Shown here piece by piece: positions 18,069-25,502 of a stretch of 64,000 nt of DNA. Every line of letters starts with the position of its first letter. Positions within the stretch are counted from its first letter, which is position 1. The DNA comes from Bryobacterales bacterium F-183 (lineage in GTDB: Bacteria > Acidobacteriota > Terriglobia > Bryobacterales > Bryobacteraceae). The stretch is from the NCBI GenBank assembly GCA_016865505.2, contig AP025252.1, forward strand, positions 4,278,001 to 4,342,000, given 5' to 3'. Below the pieces are notes generated by a model. It was given only the letters and a program-made list of their open reading frames with translations. It searched no databases and was not told where the DNA came from. The position numbers and the translations under genes were made by a program.

Positions 18069-18075
18069 CTCGGCC
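18062..18075. repeat. 14-bp direct repeat, copy 2
   Basis: This is the second perfect copy of GAAGTAGCTCGGCC. It spans the antitoxin TAG stop and touches the last base of the convergent kinase gene. Confidence 0.9.
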
Positions 18076-20714
18076 TACTGATTGGCTTGCGCGAGCGCTG
18101 CGGCGGCCCGCTTGGTTTCCACACGGTTGGGACCCATGAGGTCTGTGAGTTGCTTGTGTGACCGCTCGAGGTACGGGCGGGCTTCGTCTTTGCGGCCCAT
18201 CGCCAGCAGGGTTTGCCCCTTCACCATCTGTGCGACGGCGTAGGACACCACTTTTGTGCGTCCCATGTTCTCGATGAGCTTGAGGCTTTTGTCGGCATTC
18301 TGCAGCGCACTGTCGAGGCGGCCCAGGCTGAGTTCGCTCTTCGCGAAGTGGAAATAGCTGTTGGCTGTACGCAGTTCTTTCTCGCCAAAGTTCTTCAAGT
18401 TGCGTGTCAACGCATCCCGGAACTCGACATTTGCTTCCTGATTGCGGCCCTGGCCCAGCAGGGACTCGCCTAAAGCCCAACGAAAGTCGCCCATGGACGG
18501 GTGATTGGCTTGCCCGGAGGTTTCAAAGATCTGAATGGACCGGCGTACGATGGGCTCTGCCTCCTTGTGCTTGCCAAGAAGGTTCAAGCTGGCCGCATAA
18601 TTCATGGAAAGGACTGCGAAGTTCGGGTTGGTATCGCCAAAGAACTTCGGCGCCAGCTGCAAAACTTCCTTGTAGTATTTCTCGGCTTCGGCGGGGTCGC
18701 CACTGAGATTGTTGGCCAAGCCGAGCTCGTTCAAAGAGCGCATGATCGGCATACCGGAGTTGAACTTTCGCTTCAACTCCAATGCTTCTTTGAGATATGG
18801 AATGGCCTGGCGCGGTTCGCCCTGACGGCGGTAGATCTGCCCGATGACCTCAAGCGTGTCCGCACGATCTCTGGGGAGCGAACCAGGGTGGCTATCGAGC
18901 CAGGCGCGAGACTCCTTGGCGAGTTCGAGGGCACGACTATGTTCGCCAATTTGCGACAACGACGTCGCGGCGCCAATCAAGTCTTGCGGGGTCTCCGACA
19001 ACTCACCTTCATTCGGAAACTTCTTACGAATGGCGAGAGCATGCAAATAGAAGTCGGCTGCTTCTTTATACTTGCCCAGGTTGTAGTAGGTAGTGGCAAG
19101 ACCGTGCCAGGAGTCTGCCTCTCGCACATTACCGTCGGGCCCGTAGAGGGAGTGGCGAATGGCGATGGAATCCTGAAACGAGCGAATCGATTCCGAGTAC
19201 GGCAGCAACGTGTGATAGAACGTCCCGAGATTGTCGAGCAAGCGAGCGCGCAGTTCGGGCTGGTTGGCCAGGTCGCGATCCAGACGATGGCGGCCCTGGT
19301 TCAAAAGGTCGCGAGCGGTGAGGTCAGCGGTGGCGCCATCGCCCGGCGTCGCGTCGCGGAACAGGCCGATCAGGAACTCATTCACTTGTTCCGCGTTGGC
19401 TGCCTCCAGATTGGCACGGTCACGTTCCGCGCGGATGCGGTTGGCCTGGATCACCGAGATGACGGCAAAGGCAGCGATCAACATCATGACAACGCCCAGC
19501 GAGGCAAAGGCAAGGCGGTGACGCTGAAACAGCTTGCGGAACTGGTAGAGCGCACTCGGGGGACGTGCCTGGATCGGCATGTCGTTGAGGTAGCGCTGCA
19601 GGTCTTCGGAAAAGGCAAGGACGCTTTGGTAGCGATGCGCAGGCTCTTTTTCGAGCGCCTTGAGGACCACCGTTTCCAGATCCTCATCGTAGGTACGGCC
19701 CCAGACGCGGAAGCTGCGGGGCGGCGTCTGGCAGATGATGCTGGCGCCTTCCACGAGACCGGTGCTTTCGGTGAAGTACGGGTGGTGCCCGGTGAGCATC
19801 TCGTACAAGAGGACACCCAGCGAATAGATGTCCGTACGGATGTCGATGCGGGCGCTGTCGCCACGAACCTGTTCGGGGCTCATGTACGGGATGCTGCCCT
19901 GGATCACGCCCGATTGCGTGACTTCCGCGTCGGTAGTGATGCGTGCGAGGCCAAAGTCCAGCACCTTTACGGGCATGCGGAGTCCGCTGGTGCTGGTGCT
20001 GGCGCTTGGGTTCGAGGATCCTGAGCCGCTCCAGTCGACGGACGGCAGAATGACGTTGCCAGGCTTGATGTCGCGATGGATGACGCCGTTTAGATGCGCG
20101 TAGTGGATCGCGCTGCAGATGGCCAGGAACAGTTGAATGCGTTCGTGGGAAGAGCTTTTGTCGAGGCGCTCCGGGGCAGGGACCCGAGCCAAGTATTGCT
20201 GTAGGGTCTCGCCGTTGACGAGTTCCATCGCAAGGTACGGCTGCTCGTCCTCGGTAAGGCCCGATTCGTAGATGGTCGCGATGCCGGGATGCTGGAGGCG
20301 ACCCAGGGCTTCGGCCTCGCGGAGTAGAAGGCGGCGATGCCGTTCCGAGGCGTGACGCCCACCGCGCATCACCTTCAGCGCCACTTTCCGGCGCGGGTTC
20401 GATTGCTCGGCCTCGTACACGACACCCATGCCACCTTCGCCAAGCAGACGGATCGTGCGGAACTTGCCGGCGATTTCCGGCGCTTGCGGATTGGCTGCAG
20501 CGGCCGCGGCAGCAGCGGTCGCTTGTACAGCGGCGCGCCCGACCGCAAGTTCCAGCGCGTCGATACCGTCGCAGGCAAGCAGCGATTCCACTTGTTGGCG
20601 GAGATGTACATCGCCAGAGCACTCGCGCTCCAGCAGTTCGGCCCGGCGCTGCGGTTCGAGATCGGCGGCGCGATCAAACAGATGCTGTATCTTTTCCCAG
20701 CGCTCTTTAGTCAT
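18075..20714 (-). CDS. Membrane Ser/Thr protein kinase with TPR C-terminal region
   Basis: This 879-residue protein has a helical N-terminus typical of these kinases, then a poly-Ala stretch (about 66-74). The kinase domain includes LGEGGMGVVY (91-100), Lys114, HRDIKPGN (Asp215) and DFG (253-255). A Ser/Gly-rich insertion of about 20 residues lies between the catalytic loop and DFG, which is unusual. A transmembrane segment is at about 400-422. Behind it are TPR motifs, for example GLATTYYNLGKYKEAADFYLHAL. It starts within the end of the ECF sigma gene (8-base overlap), so the two are translationally coupled and probably work together. Confidence 0.92.
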   Translation of the reverse strand: MTKERWEKIQHLFDRAADLEPQRRAELLERECSGDVHLRQQVESLLACDGIDALELAVGRAAVQATAAAAAAAANPQAPEIAGKFRTIRLLGEGGMGVVYEAEQSNPRRKVALKVMRGGRHASERHRRLLLREAEALGRLQHPGIATIYESGLTEDEQPYLAMELVNGETLQQYLARVPAPERLDKSSSHERIQLFLAICSAIHYAHLNGVIHRDIKPGNVILPSVDWSGSGSSNPSASTSTSGLRMPVKVLDFGLARITTDAEVTQSGVIQGSIPYMSPEQVRGDSARIDIRTDIYSLGVLLYEMLTGHHPYFTESTGLVEGASIICQTPPRSFRVWGRTYDEDLETVVLKALEKEPAHRYQSVLAFSEDLQRYLNDMPIQARPPSALYQFRKLFQRHRLAFASLGVVMMLIAAFAVISVIQANRIRAERDRANLEAANAEQVNEFLIGLFRDATPGDGATADLTARDLLNQGRHRLDRDLANQPELRARLLDNLGTFYHTLLPYSESIRSFQDSIAIRHSLYGPDGNVREADSWHGLATTYYNLGKYKEAADFYLHALAIRKKFPNEGELSETPQDLIGAATSLSQIGEHSRALELAKESRAWLDSHPGSLPRDRADTLEVIGQIYRRQGEPRQAIPYLKEALELKRKFNSGMPIMRSLNELGLANNLSGDPAEAEKYYKEVLQLAPKFFGDTNPNFAVLSMNYAASLNLLGKHKEAEPIVRRSIQIFETSGQANHPSMGDFRWALGESLLGQGRNQEANVEFRDALTRNLKNFGEKELRTANSYFHFAKSELSLGRLDSALQNADKSLKLIENMGRTKVVSYAVAQMVKGQTLLAMGRKDEARPYLERSHKQLTDLMGPNRVETKRAAAALAQANQ

Positions 20715-21327
20715 CGGACGAGGGAGAGTCAGACGGGGACGAAAGCAGTTCGTGATGCAGCCAAGCTTTGGCCAGGCGCCATTCGCGACGCACGGTAACT
20801 TCTGAAACTTTCAGCACCTCTGCGGCCTCTATTGCCGTGAGTCCGCCGAAGATCATAAGGTCGATCACCTGCGCCTTGCGGGGATCGATCGCTTCGAGGC
20901 GGAGCAGGGCAGCCTCAATAGCAATGACGTCGAGAGTGTTCTCTTCCTGCGCGTGATCCACTTCATCGAGAGACACGCGGAACCATTCGCCGCCACGCTT
21001 CTGGCGCTTGCTGGAACGCGCATGGTCGACCAGGACGCGGCGCATTTCGCGGGATGCGATGGCGAGGAAGTGAGACCTGTCCTGCCAGGGTACATCCGCG
21101 CCGAGCAGGCGAATGTAGGCCTCGTGTACCAGAGCTGTGGCGCTTAGCGTATGGCCAGGATTTTCGCCGGCCATATAGCGTTGCGCGATCTGCCGGAGGT
21201 TTTCGTAAATGATGGGGGCGAGCGCTGTCAGCGCCTCGGATTCCCCGTTGCGCCATCTGGTGAGCAAGATGGTGACGGATTGGTCGCGCGGCTCCGATGC
21301 CACGTCATTCTGCCCTGCTGCGGCCAT
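20707..21327 (-). CDS. ECF-type sigma factor (kinase-associated class)
   Basis: I chose ATG 21327 (MAAAGQND) because AGGGAGA lies about 12 bases upstream; ATGs at 21363 and 21393 are in frame but lack such a site. The product is about 206 residues. Region 2 is TALVHEAYIRLLGADVPWQDRSHFLAIASREM in part, and region 4 is DLMIFGGLTAIEAAEVLKVSEVTVRREWRLAKAWL. It is paired in the same direction and overlapping with the downstream kinase. It is divergent from the DUF1844 gene, leaving about 48 bases for both promoters. Confidence 0.88.
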   Translation of the reverse strand: MAAAGQNDVASEPRDQSVTILLTRWRNGESEALTALAPIIYENLRQIAQRYMAGENPGHTLSATALVHEAYIRLLGADVPWQDRSHFLAIASREMRRVLVDHARSSKRQKRGGEWFRVSLDEVDHAQEENTLDVIAIEAALLRLEAIDPRKAQVIDLMIFGGLTAIEAAEVLKVSEVTVRREWRLAKAWLHHELLSSPSDSPSSDD

Positions 21328-21374
21328 GAAATATGGCTGTCTCCCTGAGGTTGAGGTTACCATGTCTAGTAGCA

Positions 21375-21650
21375 ATGCCCGAAGAGCTTCCACTGCCCCC
21401 GGCGTCTTTCGAGTTCCTGGTTATTTCCTATAAAACACAGGCCGAGATGAACCTCGGTCTGCTGAAGTTGACGGACGATCAACCGCCACCGGACATCCGT
21501 GTTGCGCGCCATCTGATCGACATGATGGCGATGCTGCAGGAAAAGACAAAAGGCAACCTTTCCTGGGAAGAGGAACGTTTGCTCAACAATACGCTCACCG
21601 AGCTCCGGTTCCGCTATATGCAGGCGGTTTCGGAAAAGAAAACCACCTAA
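21375..21650 (+). CDS. DUF1844 domain protein
   Basis: This 91-residue cytosolic protein starts at ATG 21375 (MPEELPLPPASF). The DUF1844 pattern is clear: FEFLVISYKTQAEMNLGL, then ARHLIDMMAMLQEKTKGNL, then SWEEERLLNNTLTELRFRYM. The family is common in Acidobacteriota and deltaproteobacteria and its function is unknown. It sits four bases before the metallo-hydrolase gene and starts a plus-strand run through ribF to the aldolase. Confidence 0.88.
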   Translation: MPEELPLPPASFEFLVISYKTQAEMNLGLLKLTDDQPPPDIRVARHLIDMMAMLQEKTKGNLSWEEERLLNNTLTELRFRYMQAVSEKKTT

Positions 21651-21653
21651 CAC

Positions 21654-22466
21654 ATGGCGGCCTACGAACTGGCCCTTACCGTACTTGGGTCCGGCACCAG
21701 CGTTGGCGTGCCGACGGTCGGCTGTGACTGCAAGGTCTGCCGGTCCACCGACGAGCGGGATAAGCGCCTGCGGCCTTCGGTGCTGGTTAGCTACCGTGGC
21801 CGGAACATCCTGATCGACACCACGCCCGACTTCCGTTCGCAGGCCCTGCGCGCGACCATCGACCGGGTGGATGCCGTTCTGTTTACACACGCGCACGCCG
21901 ACCACATTATGGGTCTTGACGATTTGCGGCCCTTCAACTTCCGGCAGCGCGATCCCATCCCGATCTACGCGTCTCCGCCGCATCTGGACTACATCAAGCG
22001 TGTGTTTCCGTACATCTTTGACGATCGGCCTACGGAGTCGTCCAAGCCCAAGATCTCGGCCTCGGAGTTCGAGTTTGGGTGCGCGGGGATCGACCTTTTT
22101 GGACTGACTTTTGTCCCGCTACGGCTGGCGCATGGCAAGGGGGTGTCATTCGGCTATCGCTTCGGTCCTGTGGCGTATCTCACGGACCATAGCGACATCC
22201 CACCGGAGTCCCTGGAGCGCTTGGAAGGGCTGGACATCCTGTTCTTAGACGCACTGCGGCACAACCCGCATCCTACGCATTCGACGGTGAACCAGAGCTT
22301 GAAGTGGGTAGACCAGTTGAAGCCCCGGCAGGCGTACTTTACCCATATTTCCCATGATCTCGGCCACGAGCAAACCGAAAAGCAGTTGCCTGCCCATGTG
22401 CGGTTGGCGTACGACACGATGCGCGTAACGGCTATGGTTTACGAGGAAGCGGAGGGCGAGAGATAG
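21654..22466 (+). CDS. Metallo-beta-lactamase fold phosphodiesterase (PhnP/PqqB-like)
   Basis: This 270-residue protein has a LGSGTSVGVPTVGCDCKVC N-terminus, whose closely spaced Cys residues (24, 26, 29) recall the extra zinc site of PhnP. The main metal motif is THAHADHIMGLDD (His79, His81, Asp83, His84). Further ligands are likely in YLTDHSDIP and YFTHISHDL. By family it would hydrolyse a cyclic phosphodiester, such as phosphoribosyl cyclic phosphate or a 2',3'-cyclic nucleotide. No phosphonate genes are nearby, so the substrate is open. Confidence 0.85.
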   Translation: MAAYELALTVLGSGTSVGVPTVGCDCKVCRSTDERDKRLRPSVLVSYRGRNILIDTTPDFRSQALRATIDRVDAVLFTHAHADHIMGLDDLRPFNFRQRDPIPIYASPPHLDYIKRVFPYIFDDRPTESSKPKISASEFEFGCAGIDLFGLTFVPLRLAHGKGVSFGYRFGPVAYLTDHSDIPPESLERLEGLDILFLDALRHNPHPTHSTVNQSLKWVDQLKPRQAYFTHISHDLGHEQTEKQLPAHVRLAYDTMRVTAMVYEEAEGER

Positions 22467-22468
22467 CC

Positions 22469-23455
22469 ATGCCGTTTCGAGCGATACGAGACGGGCAGGC
22501 GGTGCCCGCCGACTTCGGACCCTGCGCGCTGACTATTGGGAATTTCGATGGGGTCCACGCCGGACATCGTGAGTTGATGCGCCGGGTGGCGGCCGCTGCC
22601 GGACCGCACAAACTGCGTCCCACCGTACTGACGTTTGACCCGCATCCGGCCAAGATTGTCGCTCCGGCAAGGTCGCCCAGGTTGATTACGACGATTGAAG
22701 AGCGGCTGTCGCTGATTCAGGCGGAGCATATGGAGCAGGCCCTGGTGCTGCCCTTTACTTTGGACATCGCGCGGCTGCGTCCGGAGGAGTTTGTCAGACA
22801 ACTTCTCGTCGATACGCTGCAGGCGCGGTACGTCGTGGTGGGCGACAACTTCCGGTTTGGAATGGACCAGGCGGGCGACGCGGCCATGCTTGCAAAGCTC
22901 GGCGAACAGTATGGTTTTCGCGTCGAAGCGGTGCCTGCGGTAAAGCTGGGTGGCGTGGTGGTGTCGAGCAGCGAGATCCGCAAACGCATCGGGTCGGGCG
23001 TGGACATAGGGGTCGCGAATGAGATGCTGGAGCGCCCCTATGCGCTCGCCGGACGGGTGGTAAGCGGGCACGGGATCGGGGCCAAACAGACGGTTCCGAC
23101 GCTGAATTTGGAGACAGCCGCTGAGGTCCTGCCGGGCATCGGCGTGTATGTCACGCGTACGTCGGACTTGGATGATCGGCGCCGGGTTTGGGAGTCCGTG
23201 ACAAACGTCGGGCGGCGTCCGACGTTCCACGCCGACGGTAGCGACGGACTAACGATAGAGACCTTTTTGCTTTCCGAGTTCGACGGCGTGAATCCGCTGC
23301 GCATCCGCGTCGAATTCCTGAAATGGGTGCGCGAAGAACGCAAGTTCCCGTCGCCCGAGGCACTGAAACAGCAGATTTTCCGTGACGTGAACGAGGCCAA
23401 GTCGTTCTTCACGGCAGCTATACTAGAGGGAAATCCCCTGACAGGAGAGTTATGA
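22469..23455 (+). CDS. ribF: Bifunctional riboflavin kinase / FAD synthetase
   Basis: This 328-residue protein has the standard RibF architecture. The N-terminal FAD synthetase nucleotidyltransferase has TIGNFDGVHAGHRELM and later VVSSSEIRKRIGSG. The C-terminal riboflavin kinase has YALAGRVVSGHGIGAKQTVP and TNVGRRPTFHADG. It converts riboflavin to FMN and FAD. It starts two bases after the metallo-hydrolase gene. Its stop overlaps the aldolase start by four bases (ATGA), so the aldolase is coupled to it. Confidence 0.93.
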   Translation: MPFRAIRDGQAVPADFGPCALTIGNFDGVHAGHRELMRRVAAAAGPHKLRPTVLTFDPHPAKIVAPARSPRLITTIEERLSLIQAEHMEQALVLPFTLDIARLRPEEFVRQLLVDTLQARYVVVGDNFRFGMDQAGDAAMLAKLGEQYGFRVEAVPAVKLGGVVVSSSEIRKRIGSGVDIGVANEMLERPYALAGRVVSGHGIGAKQTVPTLNLETAAEVLPGIGVYVTRTSDLDDRRRVWESVTNVGRRPTFHADGSDGLTIETFLLSEFDGVNPLRIRVEFLKWVREERKFPSPEALKQQIFRDVNEAKSFFTAAILEGNPLTGEL

Positions 23456-24447
23456 GTATTTCTGAAGGCAAGTTGCGCCACATGCGCAAATTGTCGAACG
23501 CCAATGGTGTCATTGCCGCCGCCGCCATGGATCAGCGCGGCAGCTTGCAGAAGTCGTTGGCCGCGGCCAAGGGCGTCCCGCCCAAGGAAATCCCCGCTGA
23601 TATGTTGGAGGAGTTCAAGACTGCGGTTGTGCGCATCCTGACCCCGCACGCCACCGCCATCCTCCTCGATACCGAGTTCGGTCTGCCGGCCGCTGCGGCG
23701 CGCGCCTCCAATGCCGGTTTGCTTCTGGCATACGAGAAGACCGGGTACGACGTGACCCAGGAAGGTCGCCTGCCGGACCTGCTGCCCGACCTTTCGGTGA
23801 AGCGCATCAAGGACCATGGCGCTGATGCCGTCAAGATCCTGCTTTACTACACCCCGTTTGACGATCCGAAGATCAACGACATCAAGCATGCGTTCGTGGA
23901 GCGCATTGGTTCGGAATGCGAAGACAACCAGATCCCGTTCTTCCTCGAGTTCATCGGCTACCTCCCGAAGGGCGGGGACGAGAAGGGTCTGGAGTTCGCC
24001 AAGCTGAAGCCGGAGATCGTGATCCAGAGCATGGCCGAATTCTCGAAGCCGCAGTACAAGGTGGACGTGCTGAAGGTGGAAGTGCCGATCAACGCCAACT
24101 TTGTCGAAGGTTCTTCGGTGTTTAAGGGTGAGAAGGCGTACAGCTACCAGGAAGCTCTGGGTCACTTCAAGCGTGCGTCGGACCTCGCGACCAAGCCGTT
24201 CATTTACCTGAGCGCTGGCGTCAGCAACGATCAGTTCACCGAGTCTCTCCGCATGGCAGGAGAAGCGGGTACGGATTATTCGGGTGTTCTCTGCGGCCGC
24301 GCTACCTGGAAAGACGGTATGCCGATCTACGCCACCAAGGGCGTAAAGGCTCTGGAAGACTGGCTGTCGACGGAAGGCATCAAGAACATCAACGCGGTGA
24401 ACGAAGCACTGAAGACCGCGAAGAGCTGGGAAAAGAAGCTCAGCTAA
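23452..24447 (+). CDS. lacD: LacD-type tagatose 1,6-diphosphate aldolase
   Basis: This 331-residue protein resembles class I tagatose-1,6-bisphosphate aldolases. AAAMDQRGSLQKSL at the N-terminus, LLDTEFGLPAA, the active-site region ADAVKILLYYTPFDD (Schiff-base Lys expected here) and PFIYLSAGVSNDQFTESL fit the family. It cleaves tagatose-1,6-bisphosphate or a similar ketose bisphosphate to dihydroxyacetone phosphate and glyceraldehyde 3-phosphate. No other tagatose genes are near, so it may serve as a general ketose-bisphosphate aldolase. A hairpin at 24469-24494 follows. Confidence 0.85.
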   Translation: MSISEGKLRHMRKLSNANGVIAAAAMDQRGSLQKSLAAAKGVPPKEIPADMLEEFKTAVVRILTPHATAILLDTEFGLPAAAARASNAGLLLAYEKTGYDVTQEGRLPDLLPDLSVKRIKDHGADAVKILLYYTPFDDPKINDIKHAFVERIGSECEDNQIPFFLEFIGYLPKGGDEKGLEFAKLKPEIVIQSMAEFSKPQYKVDVLKVEVPINANFVEGSSVFKGEKAYSYQEALGHFKRASDLATKPFIYLSAGVSNDQFTESLRMAGEAGTDYSGVLCGRATWKDGMPIYATKGVKALEDWLSTEGIKNINAVNEALKTAKSWEKKLS

Positions 24448-24468
24448 TCTAGTACTGGGTAAGGGAAG

Positions 24469-24494
24469 GGCCTCCGGCGAAGTCGCTGGAGGCC
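24469..24494. terminator. Hairpin terminator between convergent genes
   Basis: Arms GGCCTCC (24469-24475) and GGAGGCC (24488-24494) form a perfect 7-bp stem with a 12-base loop, between the aldolase stop and the convergent RDD gene stop. The following plus-strand bases are T/C-rich (TCTTCT) without a long T run. It probably serves both strands. Confidence 0.65.
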
Positions 24495-24501
24495 TCTTCT
24501 A

Positions 24502-25431
24502 TTAGTGCTGAACCGGAGACGGGAAGGTCTTCGAGATATGGTCGTGCCAGGTGAGCTGTTCTTCGTCCACCAGCGACCAAACCAAGCCGAGGCCAGCGGA
24601 GAGGAAGCCGAGTACACCACCGAACATACGGTAGATGCGCTGTTCACGATCCGGCGTGGAGCCTTCAAAGCTGATCAGACGCAGATTCGTCCAAATCATG
24701 CCCGGCGTGTCGGCGCCGCAGATGCTGTAGAGGGCCTTGTAGAAGAACCAAAGCACCGCGTAAACCGTAGCGCAGAGTGCGCCGACAGCTGGGGTAACCG
24801 ACAGGCGACCACCCATCAAGTAAAACGTCAAGAAGAACAATACAACTGCAAGAAATACCATGCTAAAGTCGAGCGCGCCGGCGGTGAGACGGTGCATCGG
24901 CTGAGCGACGGGTGCATCGCAGAAGATGCCTTGCTGCGGACGAACCAGGTAAAGGCGGTTGTCGAACTCGGAAGCAGGTACCGACTCAACGGTGTGGAGA
25001 CCGCTGGATTCAAAGATCCAGTTGTCCGCATCCGAGACGGCTTGTTGTTGCTGCTGGGAGTCGAAGGAAAAGGCCTGTTGATTCGGATCGGCCGGACGCA
25101 TCCGGCGAGCCTTGACAGGCGGCTTACGGCGCGCCTGCTGATCCTGCTGGGGAACCTGCACCGGCATCGGCAACTGGATGACCGCAGAATCGAAAAGGGA
25201 CTTCTGATAGCTCAGCCGTGGCAATTCCGCTGGAACAACCTCGCGAACCGGCACGCGCTCTGTGTCAGCCTGCCAAAACGGATCAAAAGCGTGCGCGGTG
25301 GCAGTAGTCGAAACCGGAAAGATAGCCGGTTCGGTAGAACGATAGACATGAGAAGCGCCGAAGCGGCGTCCACAGCGTTCGCAGCGATTCGTGACGGCCG
25401 TCGCAACAGCCAAACAATGAGGGCAGTTCAT
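24502..25431 (-). CDS. RDD family membrane protein with N-terminal zinc ribbon
   Basis: This 309-residue protein has an N-terminus MNCPHCLAVATAVTNRCERC that holds two CxxC knuckles (Cys3/6 and Cys17/20), a short zinc-ribbon. A disordered Pro/Gln-rich linker of about 120 residues follows. The C-terminal half has an RDD domain: MHRLTAGALDFSMVFLAVVL, a second hydrophobic segment, and GADTPGMIWTNLRLISFEG, then a third segment and HDHISKTFP. RDD proteins are suspected small-molecule or ion transporters. It is the only minus-strand gene in a long plus-strand run. Confidence 0.85.
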   Translation of the reverse strand: MNCPHCLAVATAVTNRCERCGRRFGASHVYRSTEPAIFPVSTTATAHAFDPFWQADTERVPVREVVPAELPRLSYQKSLFDSAVIQLPMPVQVPQQDQQARRKPPVKARRMRPADPNQQAFSFDSQQQQQAVSDADNWIFESSGLHTVESVPASEFDNRLYLVRPQQGIFCDAPVAQPMHRLTAGALDFSMVFLAVVLFFLTFYLMGGRLSVTPAVGALCATVYAVLWFFYKALYSICGADTPGMIWTNLRLISFEGSTPDREQRIYRMFGGVLGFLSAGLGLVWSLVDEEQLTWHDHISKTFPSPVQH

Positions 25432-25502
25432 TTAAATATGCCTTACTTATCACTTGCTTCCGGCCCTTGCGGATCTTTGTCCCAGCATGCTAGGGTGCTC
25501 GT

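Noticed and set aside
18213-20024. Plus-strand open frames opposite the second kinase
   Set aside because: They lack motifs and start signals and mirror the kinase codon pattern.
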